From: a gamma proteobacterium symbiont of Lucinoma myriamae
Lineage (GTDB): Bacteria; Pseudomonadota; Gammaproteobacteria; GRL18
Length of the DNA: 8,503 bases
Assembly (NCBI GenBank): GCA_025655635.1
Contig: JAHXIM010000413.1
Location: 1 to 8,503, forward strand
Reading direction: 5' to 3'
Shown here: positions 1-7,083 of the stretch, in pieces
Numbering within the stretch: the first letter of the stretch is position 1
Layout of the letters: the number at the start of each line of letters is the position of its first letter
Notes under the pieces: model-generated
Database searches by the model: none
Seen by the model: only the letters and a program-made list of their open reading frames with translations
Told to the model about the DNA's origin: nothing
Program-made: the position numbers and the translations under genes

Positions 1-173
1 ATTATGACAGGTAAGTCTTTGGCGAACCTTATGAGTGCTCTCATGAACCGATTAGTTCCGAGGTTGAGTTAAAAGGGGAACACTGATGAAACTCATATAA
101 GAAAGTCTCCAGATCAAATTATAACGTATTCATATTTACTTTATTGTCAGGATAAACTGTCTTAGAATGCAAA
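1..173. other. Intergenic or gene-edge sequence with no supportable gene
   Basis: No gene can be called here. The plus strand is open in frame 1 from the window edge to a TAA at 70-72 (23 codons, ending in VPRLS), which could be the tail of a convergent gene. The minus strand is open from an ATG at 44 to the window edge (MRALIRFAKDLPVI), which could be the start of a gene downstream of the kinase. Neither has a convincing ribosome site or a recognisable motif, and both could be chance. No intrinsic terminator for the kinase gene is visible. Several short inverted repeats lie in 25-65. Confidence 0.4.
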
Positions 174-2543
174 TCATAACTGCTTCAAAAACTCAGAGAG
201 TTCATGCATTGTTCCAGACAGGGTATTTTTAAATCGAGACATAAATTCAATACACTCGGATTCGGATGAAATCATTCCATTTTTCAGACTTAATTCAAGT
301 TTTTCTGCATCATCTGCTACAGACTCTATACCTAGTGAACGTGCTGCCCCCTTTATTTTATGTGCCAAATTTGATACTTCAAGATACTGCTCTGCATCAT
401 AAGCATTTTGTATCAAACTATAATATTCAACGTAAGTTTCATAATATTTTTCAAGTAATTTCGTTAATAGCCCGGTATTATTATTTAGTCGAGGTAAAAC
501 CTCATCTAAAGAAATAATAGATAGCTTATTAAACGGATTATCTGCTATTTCATTGTCAACATTATCGTTCTGTTGCAAGACTACAAGCTGTTTATTTTCT
601 TTCTCATTATGATCAACCAATAATTCTTTTAAACCAAGCCAGCGGTTCAGTGCTTTATTTAATGTATCCATTTGAATGGGTTTACTCAAATAATCATCCA
701 TACCCGCATCAAAGGCAGCTTCACGTGCTTCTTTTTTGACATGAGCACTCAAAGCAATTATGGGTGCCAGAAAATTCATTTCTCTTAATTTTCGAGCAGT
801 TGCATAGCCATCCATAGCAGGCATTTGTATATCCATTAAAACCAGGTCAAAATAATCAGCGCCTTTATTTTTAACCATTTCCAGCGCTTCAATACCATTG
901 TTGGCCATTTCAGCATTGAATCCCAGCTCTTCAATCAGACCATTAATTACTTCAAGATTAATAGGATCATCATCAGTCAATAGAATTATAAAATCATCCT
1001 TGTCCAATGCATCAAAAGATAATACCTCCTGGGATAATTCATGAAGTTTTTCATTTTTTGATAACTCTTCAGGTGTTACTTTTTTTAATTTCAAAGTAAA
1101 AAAGAAGTGACTGCCATCACCTTCAATACTTTTAACTTGAATTTCACCACCCATCATGTGAGCAAGATTTTGAGAAATGGCCAGGCCCAATCCCGTACCA
1201 CCAAACTCACGAGTAATAGAACTATCAGCCTGGTGAAAAACAGAAAAAAGTTCATTAATTGATTTATCTTTAATCCCAATTCCAGTATCTTTCACCGAAA
1301 AACAAAATTCAATTACATGCTGCGTTTCTTTAAGGACTTCCAGACTAAGACTGACCTTTCCTTTATCTGTAAACTTAATGGCATTGGATAATAAGTTATT
1401 TAATATTTGCTTTAATCGAAAAGGATCACCGATAACATAGCCTGAATTTTTTTCATTAATATCTAATTCGAATTCTATTTTTTTATTTTTTGCTTCATTA
1501 AAAAATGTTTCTTTAACATCCAATAAGATTTGCTTAGGCTGAAAAAAAATTTCTTCTAACTTTAATTTATTGGCTTCAATTTTTGAGAAATCTAAAATAT
1601 CATTAATTATTTTTAATAATAAAGTACTGGAATTTAGGATCATGCTTGCATAACGTTTTTGCTTTAACTGCAAATCACTATTCAACAATAGCTCCGTCAT
1701 ACCAATAACAGCATTCATAGGAGTTCTTATTTCATGACTCATGGTTGCTAAAAATTCACTTTTTTCTTTAGTGGCTTGCTCCGTTCTCTGCTCAACAAGA
1801 TGCTCCAGGTGTTCTTGATACTCACTCAACTCAATATCTCTAAGTTGTATCTGCGCCAGCATTCCATTAAAGCAAAGTCCAAGCTTGGATAGTTCGTCTT
1901 CGCCCTCTACTTTTACCCTTAAAGAATAATCCTCATTTTTTGAAATTTCAGTACTCACCCGCATCATTTTTTCTATGGGTTCAATGATCATTTTATGAGC
2001 TCTTTGCCAGACTAGAATACTGACAAGATTAATTAAAATAAAAACAATTAATGCGACATGTGAATAAAAGCGACTTAATGATACAGAAAGAATTATTTTG
2101 CCAATATTCTCCCCATCAGACTGAATCATGTGATTAATAATAATTCGACCAGGTTGATATTGAACACTTGGTGATTGTGGATCAGTTAGAAAATCGGAAG
2201 CATTGTTTAGAATTGAGTCTAGACTTTTTTTATTTTCAAGAAAATAATTACCTAATAATTTATTCTCCTTATTGTAGACATAAACTGCCTCTATATCGGG
2301 ATTAATCACAAAGGTATTTAATATCGTAGCAATATATTGTTTGTCTTCAGATATAATCGCTGAACGTACGTTCAGCCCTATACTTTCAGAAAGAACGACA
2401 TGATATCGATTCATTTCCTGAAAATTGAAATATATTTCTGTAAAAATAAAAATTAAGCATCCCAACGCAACAGCAATTGAGGAAGTTATCAAAGTAATTA
2501 ATGATAATCGTTTCTTTATCGAGTACTGCTGAAAAAAACTCAT
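174..2543 (-). CDS. Hybrid sensor histidine kinase (CHASE8-like, HAMP, HisKA, HATPase_c, receiver, HPt)
   Basis: This is a 789-residue inner-membrane phosphorelay kinase of the tripartite type (like BarA, TorS or ArcB in layout). A membrane helix at about 13-35 and another at about 161-179 flank a periplasmic stretch of about 125 residues. That stretch resembles the CHASE8 sensor family (SIGLNVRSAIISEDK, then NPDIEAVYVYNK). HAMP covers about 181-234. The HisKA H-box SHEIRTPMN places the phosphorylated His at 270. The ATPase has an N-box (NNLLSNAIKF, Asn387), G1 DTGIGI (419-424), an F-box near 433-436 and G2 GGTGLGLAI (448-456). The receiver (about 518-636) has acidic residues 524-526, phospho-acceptor Asp571 in LMDIQMP, Ser599 and Lys621. 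The C-terminal HPt (about 695-789) carries His728 in AHKIKGAARSLG. All catalytic residues are present, so an intact His-Asp-His relay is expected. The start is supported by a purine-rich GAAAGAGAG just upstream. The signal sensed and the output regulator cannot be read from the window. The gene lies 161 bp downstream of the broken TonB receptor on the same strand. Confidence 0.93.
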   Translation of the reverse strand: MSFFQQYSIKKRLSLITLITSSIAVALGCLIFIFTEIYFNFQEMNRYHVVLSESIGLNVRSAIISEDKQYIATILNTFVINPDIEAVYVYNKENKLLGNYFLENKKSLDSILNNASDFLTDPQSPSVQYQPGRIIINHMIQSDGENIGKIILSVSLSRFYSHVALIVFILINLVSILVWQRAHKMIIEPIEKMMRVSTEISKNEDYSLRVKVEGEDELSKLGLCFNGMLAQIQLRDIELSEYQEHLEHLVEQRTEQATKEKSEFLATMSHEIRTPMNAVIGMTELLLNSDLQLKQKRYASMILNSSTLLLKIINDILDFSKIEANKLKLEEIFFQPKQILLDVKETFFNEAKNKKIEFELDINEKNSGYVIGDPFRLKQILNNLLSNAIKFTDKGKVSLSLEVLKETQHVIEFCFSVKDTGIGIKDKSINELFSVFHQADSSITREFGGTGLGLAISQNLAHMMGGEIQVKSIEGDGSHFFFTLKLKKVTPEELSKNEKLHELSQEVLSFDALDKDDFIILLTDDDPINLEVINGLIEELGFNAEMANNGIEALEMVKNKGADYFDLVLMDIQMPAMDGYATARKLREMNFLAPIIALSAHVKKEAREAAFDAGMDDYLSKPIQMDTLNKALNRWLGLKELLVDHNEKENKQLVVLQQNDNVDNEIADNPFNKLSIISLDEVLPRLNNNTGLLTKLLEKYYETYVEYYSLIQNAYDAEQYLEVSNLAHKIKGAARSLGIESVADDAEKLELSLKNGMISSESECIEFMSRFKNTLSGTMHELSEFLKQL

Positions 2544-2676
2544 TGAACTCTCTTTCCTGTAACCACTTCATCATAACTGGTATTATCCGCTTGAGAAGCC
2601 CAACTTAGTAACTCTGTCCAAATTATTCTAAAATATCCTGATGATAGCTTATTCACTTATAACTTAACCTTTATAT

Positions 2677-2702
2677 GATATAAAAAACAAGTTTTTCATA
2701 TC
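2677..2702. repeat. AT-rich imperfect inverted repeat after the receptor gene
   Basis: The stretch reads GATAT, one unpaired base, AAAAAC, an AA centre, GTTTTT, one unpaired base, ATATC, giving two 5-6 bp stem parts around a very short loop. It starts 2 bp past the receptor stop codon on the minus strand. It could be a weak terminator or transcript-end stem, but it has little GC and no uridine tail after a GC stem, so a chance AT-rich palindrome is also possible. Confidence 0.3.
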
Positions 2703-2704
2703 TG

Positions 2705-4704
2705 CTAAAAATGATAGGTATACGTTAATTTACCCCAAATTTCACGTTCCGATTTTTGATTATTATAGCGATCATCAAAATCACCTGCAGGATCAAATAC
2801 TTTTTCATCTGTAATATTTTTTACACCAATCTGATAGGAGACATTGTCTAGTAATTGACCATATGCATGAAGATTTAGAGTAGTAAAAGCATCTGAATCA
2901 TCATCAGAAAACTTTTGATCATTGGTCTCTTCTTTATTACTATTATGAAACAAAGATAAAACTAAATGGTGCGATTGAAGCCACTGATAATCTGTTAAGA
3001 AACTCGCTGTCCATTCCGACAAATAGGGTAGATCACCTCTTCCTGCTTCTTTGGCTTTTAGCCAGCCCAGCGTTGCCCGGAAGTTTAACTGACTATTTAG
3101 CTGATAAACCGACAACATTTCAACACCATACATACGCCATGTATTATCACTATTCATATAATATTCATCATTACCATCCGGTGTTTCTACCTCATGCAGA
3201 TAGTCATCAAATTCATTATAAAAACTGGTGACACTGATATTGGCATCCTGCCACTGATAGGCATAGCCTAACTCAAACGTTTCCATTTCTTCTGTTTCTG
3301 GAACAAAGCTTGTATCTTCAAGCACTTTTAAATATTCCCGATAAGTGGGCTTTCTGACTACCGTTCCCCAAAGCATTTTTATCGTTTGTTGTTCTGTTGG
3401 CGTATAGACCATGGTAAGACGATAATTAGCATCATTGTCAAACTTATCAAAGGCATCATAGCGAGCCCCGATTGTTGCAGTCAACTTATTATTTATTTCC
3501 CAGACATCCTGAATAAAAACGGCATAATCATCATTTTCTTCATTTTCATTAATCAATAAAGAACTATTAACTGTTGATGAAAGAAAAAGTTGATTGTAAC
3601 TCCAGATTTCAACAGTATCCATATCTTTGGCTTCATCATGCTGCCATTCACCACCTAGGGCAATAGTATGATCTGAAAAAAGTTTCTTAAACCAGGTTGT
3701 CTTAATGCCATAATAGACTGAATCTCTGTTTTCTTTATAGGCTGTTTGTCCGGTATCTTGCAAATATATTTCTTCAGTCGCTTGATCATCTATATAGTAA
3801 GCTGTCGTTTCTAACTTACCTTTATCTAAATCACCATATTCATATCGCGCTGAAATGTTATAAAAATTTTCTTCTGTATTATCTTTTGTATTGAAAGGAG
3901 AGTTCTCAGGAAAAAAAAGAAATGGTGTATCACTATATTGGTAATCAAAAGATAATTGCAGGCCCTTAACTGGTGCAGCTTTGAGGTAGAGATTTTTATA
4001 ACGTTCATCAAGAGGCTGTGACACAGAACTGCCAATAAAACTCTTACGGTCACTATCAAATGGCGCATCTTGATCCAGGTAGCTGACAAAGCCCTGTAAT
4101 TTTTCACTATTATAAAAAACGGTGCCTTTGGCTCGATCATGATTACCCAATTCAAGACCCGTCTCAATAACAGCCTGTTCTGTTTTATCGATAAATTCAC
4201 GGCTTGTTACTGAAATAACGCCAGCAAAAGCATTTGCACCATATAAAGAAGAAGCCGGGCCAATAATGACTTCAACCTTACCGATTTTTTCTAATGCTAA
4301 ATTGTCACTCGCTGAAAAATGTCCATAATAAACATGTTGTATCGGTACACCATCGACGATGAGCTTCATCTTATCATTATAGCGATCAATCATACCTCGA
4401 GCCCAAATCGATTGATGACGTTTACGATACTGATTTAATTGAAACCCTGGAACATAAGCTAAAGCTCATCAATTCGCCTTACACCCAAACGCTCAAAATC
4501 ACTTCGATTGAAACTATAGACTGTACCAGGCGCTTTTTTCAGCTCAGTCGGCAGCATTGAAGCTGCTGTAAAAATCTCCAGCGACATTAATTCCTGAGGA
4601 CTCATTTCAGTATAATCTTCTTCCGCTTCTGCTTGGGATAATGAACTGGATAAAACAAACGTCATGATCAACAAGAATAGTAACAATTGTTTTTTTAGAA
4701 TCAT
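2705..4704 (-). pseudogene. TonB-dependent outer-membrane receptor, disrupted by a one-base frameshift
   Basis: Two reading frames together form one receptor of 666 residues once a single base is restored. The N-terminal part (4459-4704, 81 residues) has a signal peptide (MILKKQLLLFLLIMTFVLSS, possible cleavage near residue 25 or 27), then SPQELMSLEIFTAAS and the start of the plug (SFNRSDFERLGVRRIDEL). The frame then hits TAG. The downstream frame continues directly with AYVPGFQLNQYRKRHQSIWARGM, which is plug sequence, and runs to 2705. The plug motif GPASSLYGANAFAGVISVTS lies at about 149-168 of the joined protein. A long beta-barrel follows and ends in the aromatic-rich LTYTYHF typical of outer-membrane barrels. 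Such receptors take up siderophores, cobalamin, metal complexes or other large ligands using TonB-ExbBD energy. The ligand here is unknown and no clear TonB box is seen. The rest of the barrel frame is undamaged, so the lesion is recent or a sequencing error. The gene starts 62 bp after the ubiK stop. Its start codon lacks a clear ribosome site. Confidence 0.85.
4459..4463 (-). other. Frameshift site in the TonB-dependent receptor gene
   Basis: On the minus strand the gene reads GAG CTT TAG CTT, ending in a stop. Adding one T to the short T run gives GAG CTT TTA GCT TAT (E-L-L-A-Y), which joins the two parts of the plug domain without loss. The needed shift is minus one. The site resembles the +1 site of prfB (CTT TGA) only superficially, has the wrong direction, and is not a standard minus-one slippery heptamer. 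A one-base deletion or a base-calling error in the homopolymer is the simplest reading. Confidence 0.8.
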
Positions 4705-4722
4705 ATATTAACTATCATCATA
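4704..4722 (-). promoter_or_regulatory. Weak Fur-box-like sequence at the receptor start
   Basis: Read on the minus strand, the 19 bases ending at the A of the receptor start codon match the Fur consensus GATAATGATAATCATTATC at 13 of 19 positions by my count. A Fur site here would fit an iron-related receptor. The region is AT-rich, so such a match is not rare by chance. Confidence 0.2.
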
Positions 4723-4766
4723 CATAGTCCAACTTTCAACTTAGTGCATCATTTGATAAAAAAATG

Positions 4767-5015
4767 CTATTTTATATCTAATTTTTCTTCAAATACTGTT
4801 AACTTTTTTTCCAGCAGCTCTAATTTTATTCTTGTTTTTTGTAATACAGCTGCCTGCACCTCAAAATCTTCACGAGTCACTAAATCCATTTTATCAAAAG
4901 CATTATGCAAAATATTTCGTATTGATTGCTCAAGCTCACTTTTAATATTGCCTGGAACAGGTGGCAATGTGCTGCTGATTTTGTTCGCTAAATCATCAAA
5001 AAACTGCTTATTCAT
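4767..5015 (-). CDS. ubiK: Ubiquinone biosynthesis accessory factor UbiK (BMFP / YqiC family)
   Basis: This 82-residue protein matches the UbiK (formerly YqiC, membrane fusogenic or BMFP domain) family in length and pattern. It has an N-terminal amphipathic region (FFDDLANKISSTLPPVPGNI), then the family signature MDLVTREDFEVQAAVLQKTR at about 43-62. A C-terminal coiled coil follows (KLELLEKKLTVFEEKLDIK). In the family, UbiK helps the UbiJ-associated complex make ubiquinone under aerobic conditions. It is a soluble or peripheral oligomer that interacts with lipid. The ATG is preceded by AGAGA with 6 bases of spacing. A possible minus-strand promoter (TTGAAA at 5078-5083, ATTAAT at 5055-5060, 17 bp apart) is weak. 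It is divergent from glnK, an arrangement common in gammaproteobacteria. The receptor gene follows 62 bp downstream on the same strand. Confidence 0.93.
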   Translation of the reverse strand: MNKQFFDDLANKISSTLPPVPGNIKSELEQSIRNILHNAFDKMDLVTREDFEVQAAVLQKTRIKLELLEKKLTVFEEKLDIK

Positions 5016-5113
5016 TTATATTCTCTAATAAAGGTAAATCGAGATGTGATTACTATTAATTACTAGTTTATCATTTTTTTCAATCATGACCCAATAACTG
5101 ACTCATTCTATTA

Positions 5114-5143
5114 TGCACATTTTTGGTGCACCAAAAATGTGCA
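5114..5143. promoter_or_regulatory. Two overlapping NtrC-type enhancer sites forming a perfect 30-bp palindrome
   Basis: Bases 5114-5130 read TGCACATTTTTGGTGCA and bases 5127-5143 read TGCACCAAAAATGTGCA. Each fits the 17-bp NtrC pattern TGCAC-N7-GTGCA (E. coli type TGCACCAAAATGGTGCA). They share four bases (TGCA) and are reverse complements of each other, so the whole element is a perfect palindrome. Their centres lie about 140 and 127 bp upstream of the predicted glnK start site, a normal enhancer distance for NtrC. The inferred role is nitrogen-limitation activation of glnK-amtB. Confidence 0.8.
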
Positions 5144-5235
5144 GCATTTTATTTGTTTTCATTGTGGTGCAGAGTCAACCTTGAATCTACAAAAAACACA
5201 CTATAACTATTTGTAAAATAAGAAAAATAAAACAG

Positions 5236-5251
5236 TGGCACACTATATGCT
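5236..5251 (+). promoter_or_regulatory. Sigma-54 (RpoN) promoter of glnK-amtB
   Basis: TGGCAC at 5236-5241, five bases, then ATGCT at 5247-5251 gives the invariant GG and GC dinucleotides with the required 10-base spacing (-24/-12 type, consensus TGGCAC-N5-TTGCW). One T of the -12 element is replaced by A. The predicted transcription start is near 5262, leaving a leader of about 90 nt before glnK. The NtrC-type sites upstream and the genes downstream agree with the call. Confidence 0.85.
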
Positions 5252-5352
5252 TTTAATAAAACAAGTTATTAATACCTATATTATATTTACGTAGTGTTGA
5301 GATTTATTTCTGAGCTCTACCTCAATCTTGCATTAATTTTGGAGTAATACAA

Positions 5353-5691
5353 ATGAAGCTTGTTACAGCAATTGTTAAACCGTTTAAGTTGGATGATGTT
5401 CGTGAAGCATTATCTGATATCGGGATTCATGGTATGACTGTCACTGAAGTCAAAGGCTTTGGTCGTCAGAAAGGTCATACTGAACTGTATCGCGGTGCTG
5501 AGTATGTGGTTGATTTTTTACCCAAGGTTAAAATTGATATCGCTATTGCTTCTGAGATGCTTGATCAGGTTATTGAAGCAATCCGTAGTGCCGCTCATAC
5601 CGGCAAAATTGGTGATGGAAAGATTTTTGTTTCACCTATTGAGCAAACCATTCGCATTCGTACATCAGAAAGCGGCAAAGAAGCATTATAA
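5353..5691 (+). CDS. glnK: PII nitrogen regulatory protein GlnK
   Basis: This 112-residue protein is a full-length PII protein, the usual family size. It opens with MKLVTAIVKPFKLDDVREAL. The T-loop runs through about 37-55 (FGRQKGHTELYRGAEY) with the uridylylation target Tyr51. The B-loop TGKIGDGKIF is at 83-92, and the C-terminal IRIRT strand is present. PII trimers bind ATP, ADP and 2-oxoglutarate. GlnD modifies Tyr51 when nitrogen is short. Unmodified GlnK plugs AmtB at the membrane and signals to NtrB and GlnE. I name it GlnK rather than GlnB because amtB follows 23 bp downstream and the promoter is of NtrC/sigma-54 type. GGAG at 5341-5344, 8 bases before the ATG, is a good ribosome site. 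Sequence alone does not always separate GlnK from GlnB. Confidence 0.95.
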   Translation: MKLVTAIVKPFKLDDVREALSDIGIHGMTVTEVKGFGRQKGHTELYRGAEYVVDFLPKVKIDIAIASEMLDQVIEAIRSAAHTGKIGDGKIFVSPIEQTIRIRTSESGKEAL

Positions 5692-5714
5692 GCCAAAATT
5701 GAGGAGATTTACCC

Positions 5715-7001
5715 GTGGAAAACATGCTCTTAGAACAAAACGTTTATCATTTACAATACGCACTTGATACCTTTTACTTTTTAATGTGCGGTGCACTGGT
5801 TATGTGGATGGCTGCCGGTTTCTCAATGTTAGAAGCTGGTCTGGTCAGAACTAAAAATACCGCAGAAATCCTGACCAAGAATGTCGCCCTGTTTGCTATT
5901 TCTTGTATTATGTACCTGATTGTTGGTTATGAGCTCATGTACGGCGGCAGCATGTTCCTGACGGATCTAGTGGTTGGTGACGGCTATGTTGCTGAAAAAC
6001 TCACTGAGTTTGCTGGTCGTGAAGATGGTTTCGGTGGTGGCTCAATTTATTCCGGTGCTTCTGACTTCTTCTTTCAGGTCGTCTTTGTTGCTACCGCAAT
6101 GTCAATTGTTTCCGGTGCAGTTGCTGAACGTATGAAATTGTGGTCTTTCTTATTATTTGCTGTTTTCATGACGGGTATTATTTACCCAATGGAAGGTGCC
6201 TGGACATGGAATGGTGCTGATGTTTTTGGCCTGTATAATTTAGGTGACTTAGGCTTCTCTGACTTTGCCGGCTCTGGTATTGTCCATATGGCAGGTGCTT
6301 CTGCAGCATTAGCAGGTGTCTTGTTACTAGGTGTTCGTAAAGGCAAGTATGGTAAAAATGGTGAAATCAAAGCGATTCCGGGTGCTAATCTGCCTTTAGC
6401 GACTTTGGGTACATTTATTTTATGGATGGGCTGGTTTGGTTTTAATGGCGGTTCAGTATTGAAGCTGGGTGATATTGCCAGCGCTAACCAAGTCGCTATG
6501 GTCTTTTTAAACACTAATGCCGCTGCTGCCGGTGGTGCTGTTGCTGCTCTAATCGTTGCTCGTATTTTATACGGCAAAGCTGATTTAACCATGCTGTTAA
6601 ATGGTGCATTAGCTGGTCTGGTTGCTATTACTGCTGAACCTTCGACTCCAACACCATTATTCGCTACTTTATTTGGTGCAATGGGCGGTGTTTTAGTTGT
6701 CTTCAGTATTCTGACTCTTGACAAACTAAGAATAGATGATCCCGTAGGCGCAATATCAGTTCACGGTGTTGTCGGCTTCTTAGGCTTAATGCTGGTTCCA
6801 TTAACTAATGGTGATGTGAGTTTCTCTGGTCAGCTAATCGGTGCTGCAACCATCTTTGGCTGGGTCTTTTCTACCAGTTTAGTGGTTTGGTTCATTATCA
6901 AGATGATTATGGGTATCCGTGTCAGTGAGGAAGAAGAATACCAGGGTGTTGACCTTTCTGAATGTGGATTGGAAGCTTATCCTGAGTTCACCAATAAGTA
7001 A
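5715..7001 (+). CDS. amtB: Ammonium channel/transporter AmtB
   Basis: This 428-residue inner-membrane protein belongs to the Amt/Mep/Rh family and conducts ammonium as a trimer. The pore twin histidines are His191 (SGIVHMAGASAALAG) and His350 (ISVHGVVGFLG). The Asp of DFAGSG is at 183. Phe119 or Phe120 in FFFQ and Phe243 in WFGFNGGS fit the periplasmic Phe gate. About 11 hydrophobic helices can be traced. The cytoplasmic tail (GIRVSEEEEYQGVDLSECG, then LEAYPEF) has the conserved pattern linked to GlnK control. The GTG start is chosen because GAGGAG (5701-5706) lies 8 bases before it. An in-frame ATG at 5724 is an alternative, but its spacing from that ribosome site is longer. No cleavable signal peptide is seen: the first helix begins at about residue 19, unlike E. 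coli AmtB, which is made as a precursor. It is co-transcribed with glnK and followed by a terminator. Confidence 0.96.
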   Translation: MENMLLEQNVYHLQYALDTFYFLMCGALVMWMAAGFSMLEAGLVRTKNTAEILTKNVALFAISCIMYLIVGYELMYGGSMFLTDLVVGDGYVAEKLTEFAGREDGFGGGSIYSGASDFFFQVVFVATAMSIVSGAVAERMKLWSFLLFAVFMTGIIYPMEGAWTWNGADVFGLYNLGDLGFSDFAGSGIVHMAGASAALAGVLLLGVRKGKYGKNGEIKAIPGANLPLATLGTFILWMGWFGFNGGSVLKLGDIASANQVAMVFLNTNAAAAGGAVAALIVARILYGKADLTMLLNGALAGLVAITAEPSTPTPLFATLFGAMGGVLVVFSILTLDKLRIDDPVGAISVHGVVGFLGLMLVPLTNGDVSFSGQLIGAATIFGWVFSTSLVVWFIIKMIMGIRVSEEEEYQGVDLSECGLEAYPEFTNK

Positions 7002-7017
7002 GATAATAGAGGCTCAG

Positions 7018-7042
7018 TTGCCAGTACTTAAAGTACTGGCAA
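7018..7042 (+). terminator. Stem-loop just after amtB
   Basis: TTGCCAGTAC, loop TTAAA, GTACTGGCAA forms a perfect 10-bp stem 16 bases after the amtB stop. It lacks a T run, so it is more likely a 3'-end protecting or pausing hairpin than a terminator on its own. The real terminator follows 12 bases later. Confidence 0.55.
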
Positions 7043-7054
7043 TTATATCTCTAT

Positions 7055-7083
7055 AAAAAAAAGCGTCCTCGGACGCTTTTTTT
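7055..7083 (+). terminator. Intrinsic terminator of glnK-amtB, probably bidirectional
   Basis: An A8 run, the stem GCGTC with tetraloop CTCG and GACGC, then T7 gives a compact GC-rich hairpin with a U tail. The A and T runs can pair to lengthen the stem and make it usable from either strand. Confidence 0.88.

Larger units (their letters stand above)
5016..5352. other. Divergent ubiK / glnK control region
   Basis: This 337-bp AT-rich gap has no gene of its own. It holds, from left to right, the ubiK leader with a weak promoter candidate, the NtrC-type palindrome (5114-5143), a further GGTGCA half-site (5166-5171), an AT-rich spacer of about 65 bp and the sigma-54 promoter (5236-5251). A leader of about 90 nt then runs to glnK. 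I looked for an IHF site in the spacer, as is usual for bending in such promoters, and saw no convincing match. Confidence 0.8.

Noticed and set aside
266..517. 83-codon plus-strand frame opposite the kinase HPt region
   Set aside because: It is antisense to the HPt domain, whose active-site motif is clear, and has no support of its own.
2386..2574. 62-codon minus-strand frame overlapping the kinase start
   Set aside because: It is out of frame with the kinase's first membrane helix and has no ribosome site or family features.
3826..4200. 124-codon minus-strand frame inside the receptor gene
   Set aside because: It lies in a different frame within the barrel-coding part, has no recognisable domain, and competes with clear receptor sequence.
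4459..4463. Programmed ribosomal frameshift in the receptor gene
   Set aside because: CTT TAG resembles the prfB site, but that is a +1 shift, whereas this break needs minus one. No slippery heptamer or upstream stimulatory Shine-Dalgarno is evident, and receptor genes are not known for such recoding.
4744..5028. 94-codon plus-strand frame opposite ubiK
   Set aside because: It mirrors ubiK, which has a clear family signature. The Ser/Asn/Phe-rich product looks like antisense of an AT-rich coiled-coil gene.
5114..5143. The 30-bp palindrome as an intrinsic terminator
   Set aside because: It has no loop, no T run directly after it, and no upstream gene end: both neighbouring genes read away from it.
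5459..5767. 102-codon plus-strand frame across glnK and the amtB start
   Set aside because: It is an off-frame reading of the highly conserved glnK gene.
6182..6724. 180-codon open frame on the minus strand inside amtB
   Set aside because: It is a shadow of the well-supported amtB frame. Its translation is a low-complexity Pro/Ala/Lys mix with no family signature and no ribosome site.
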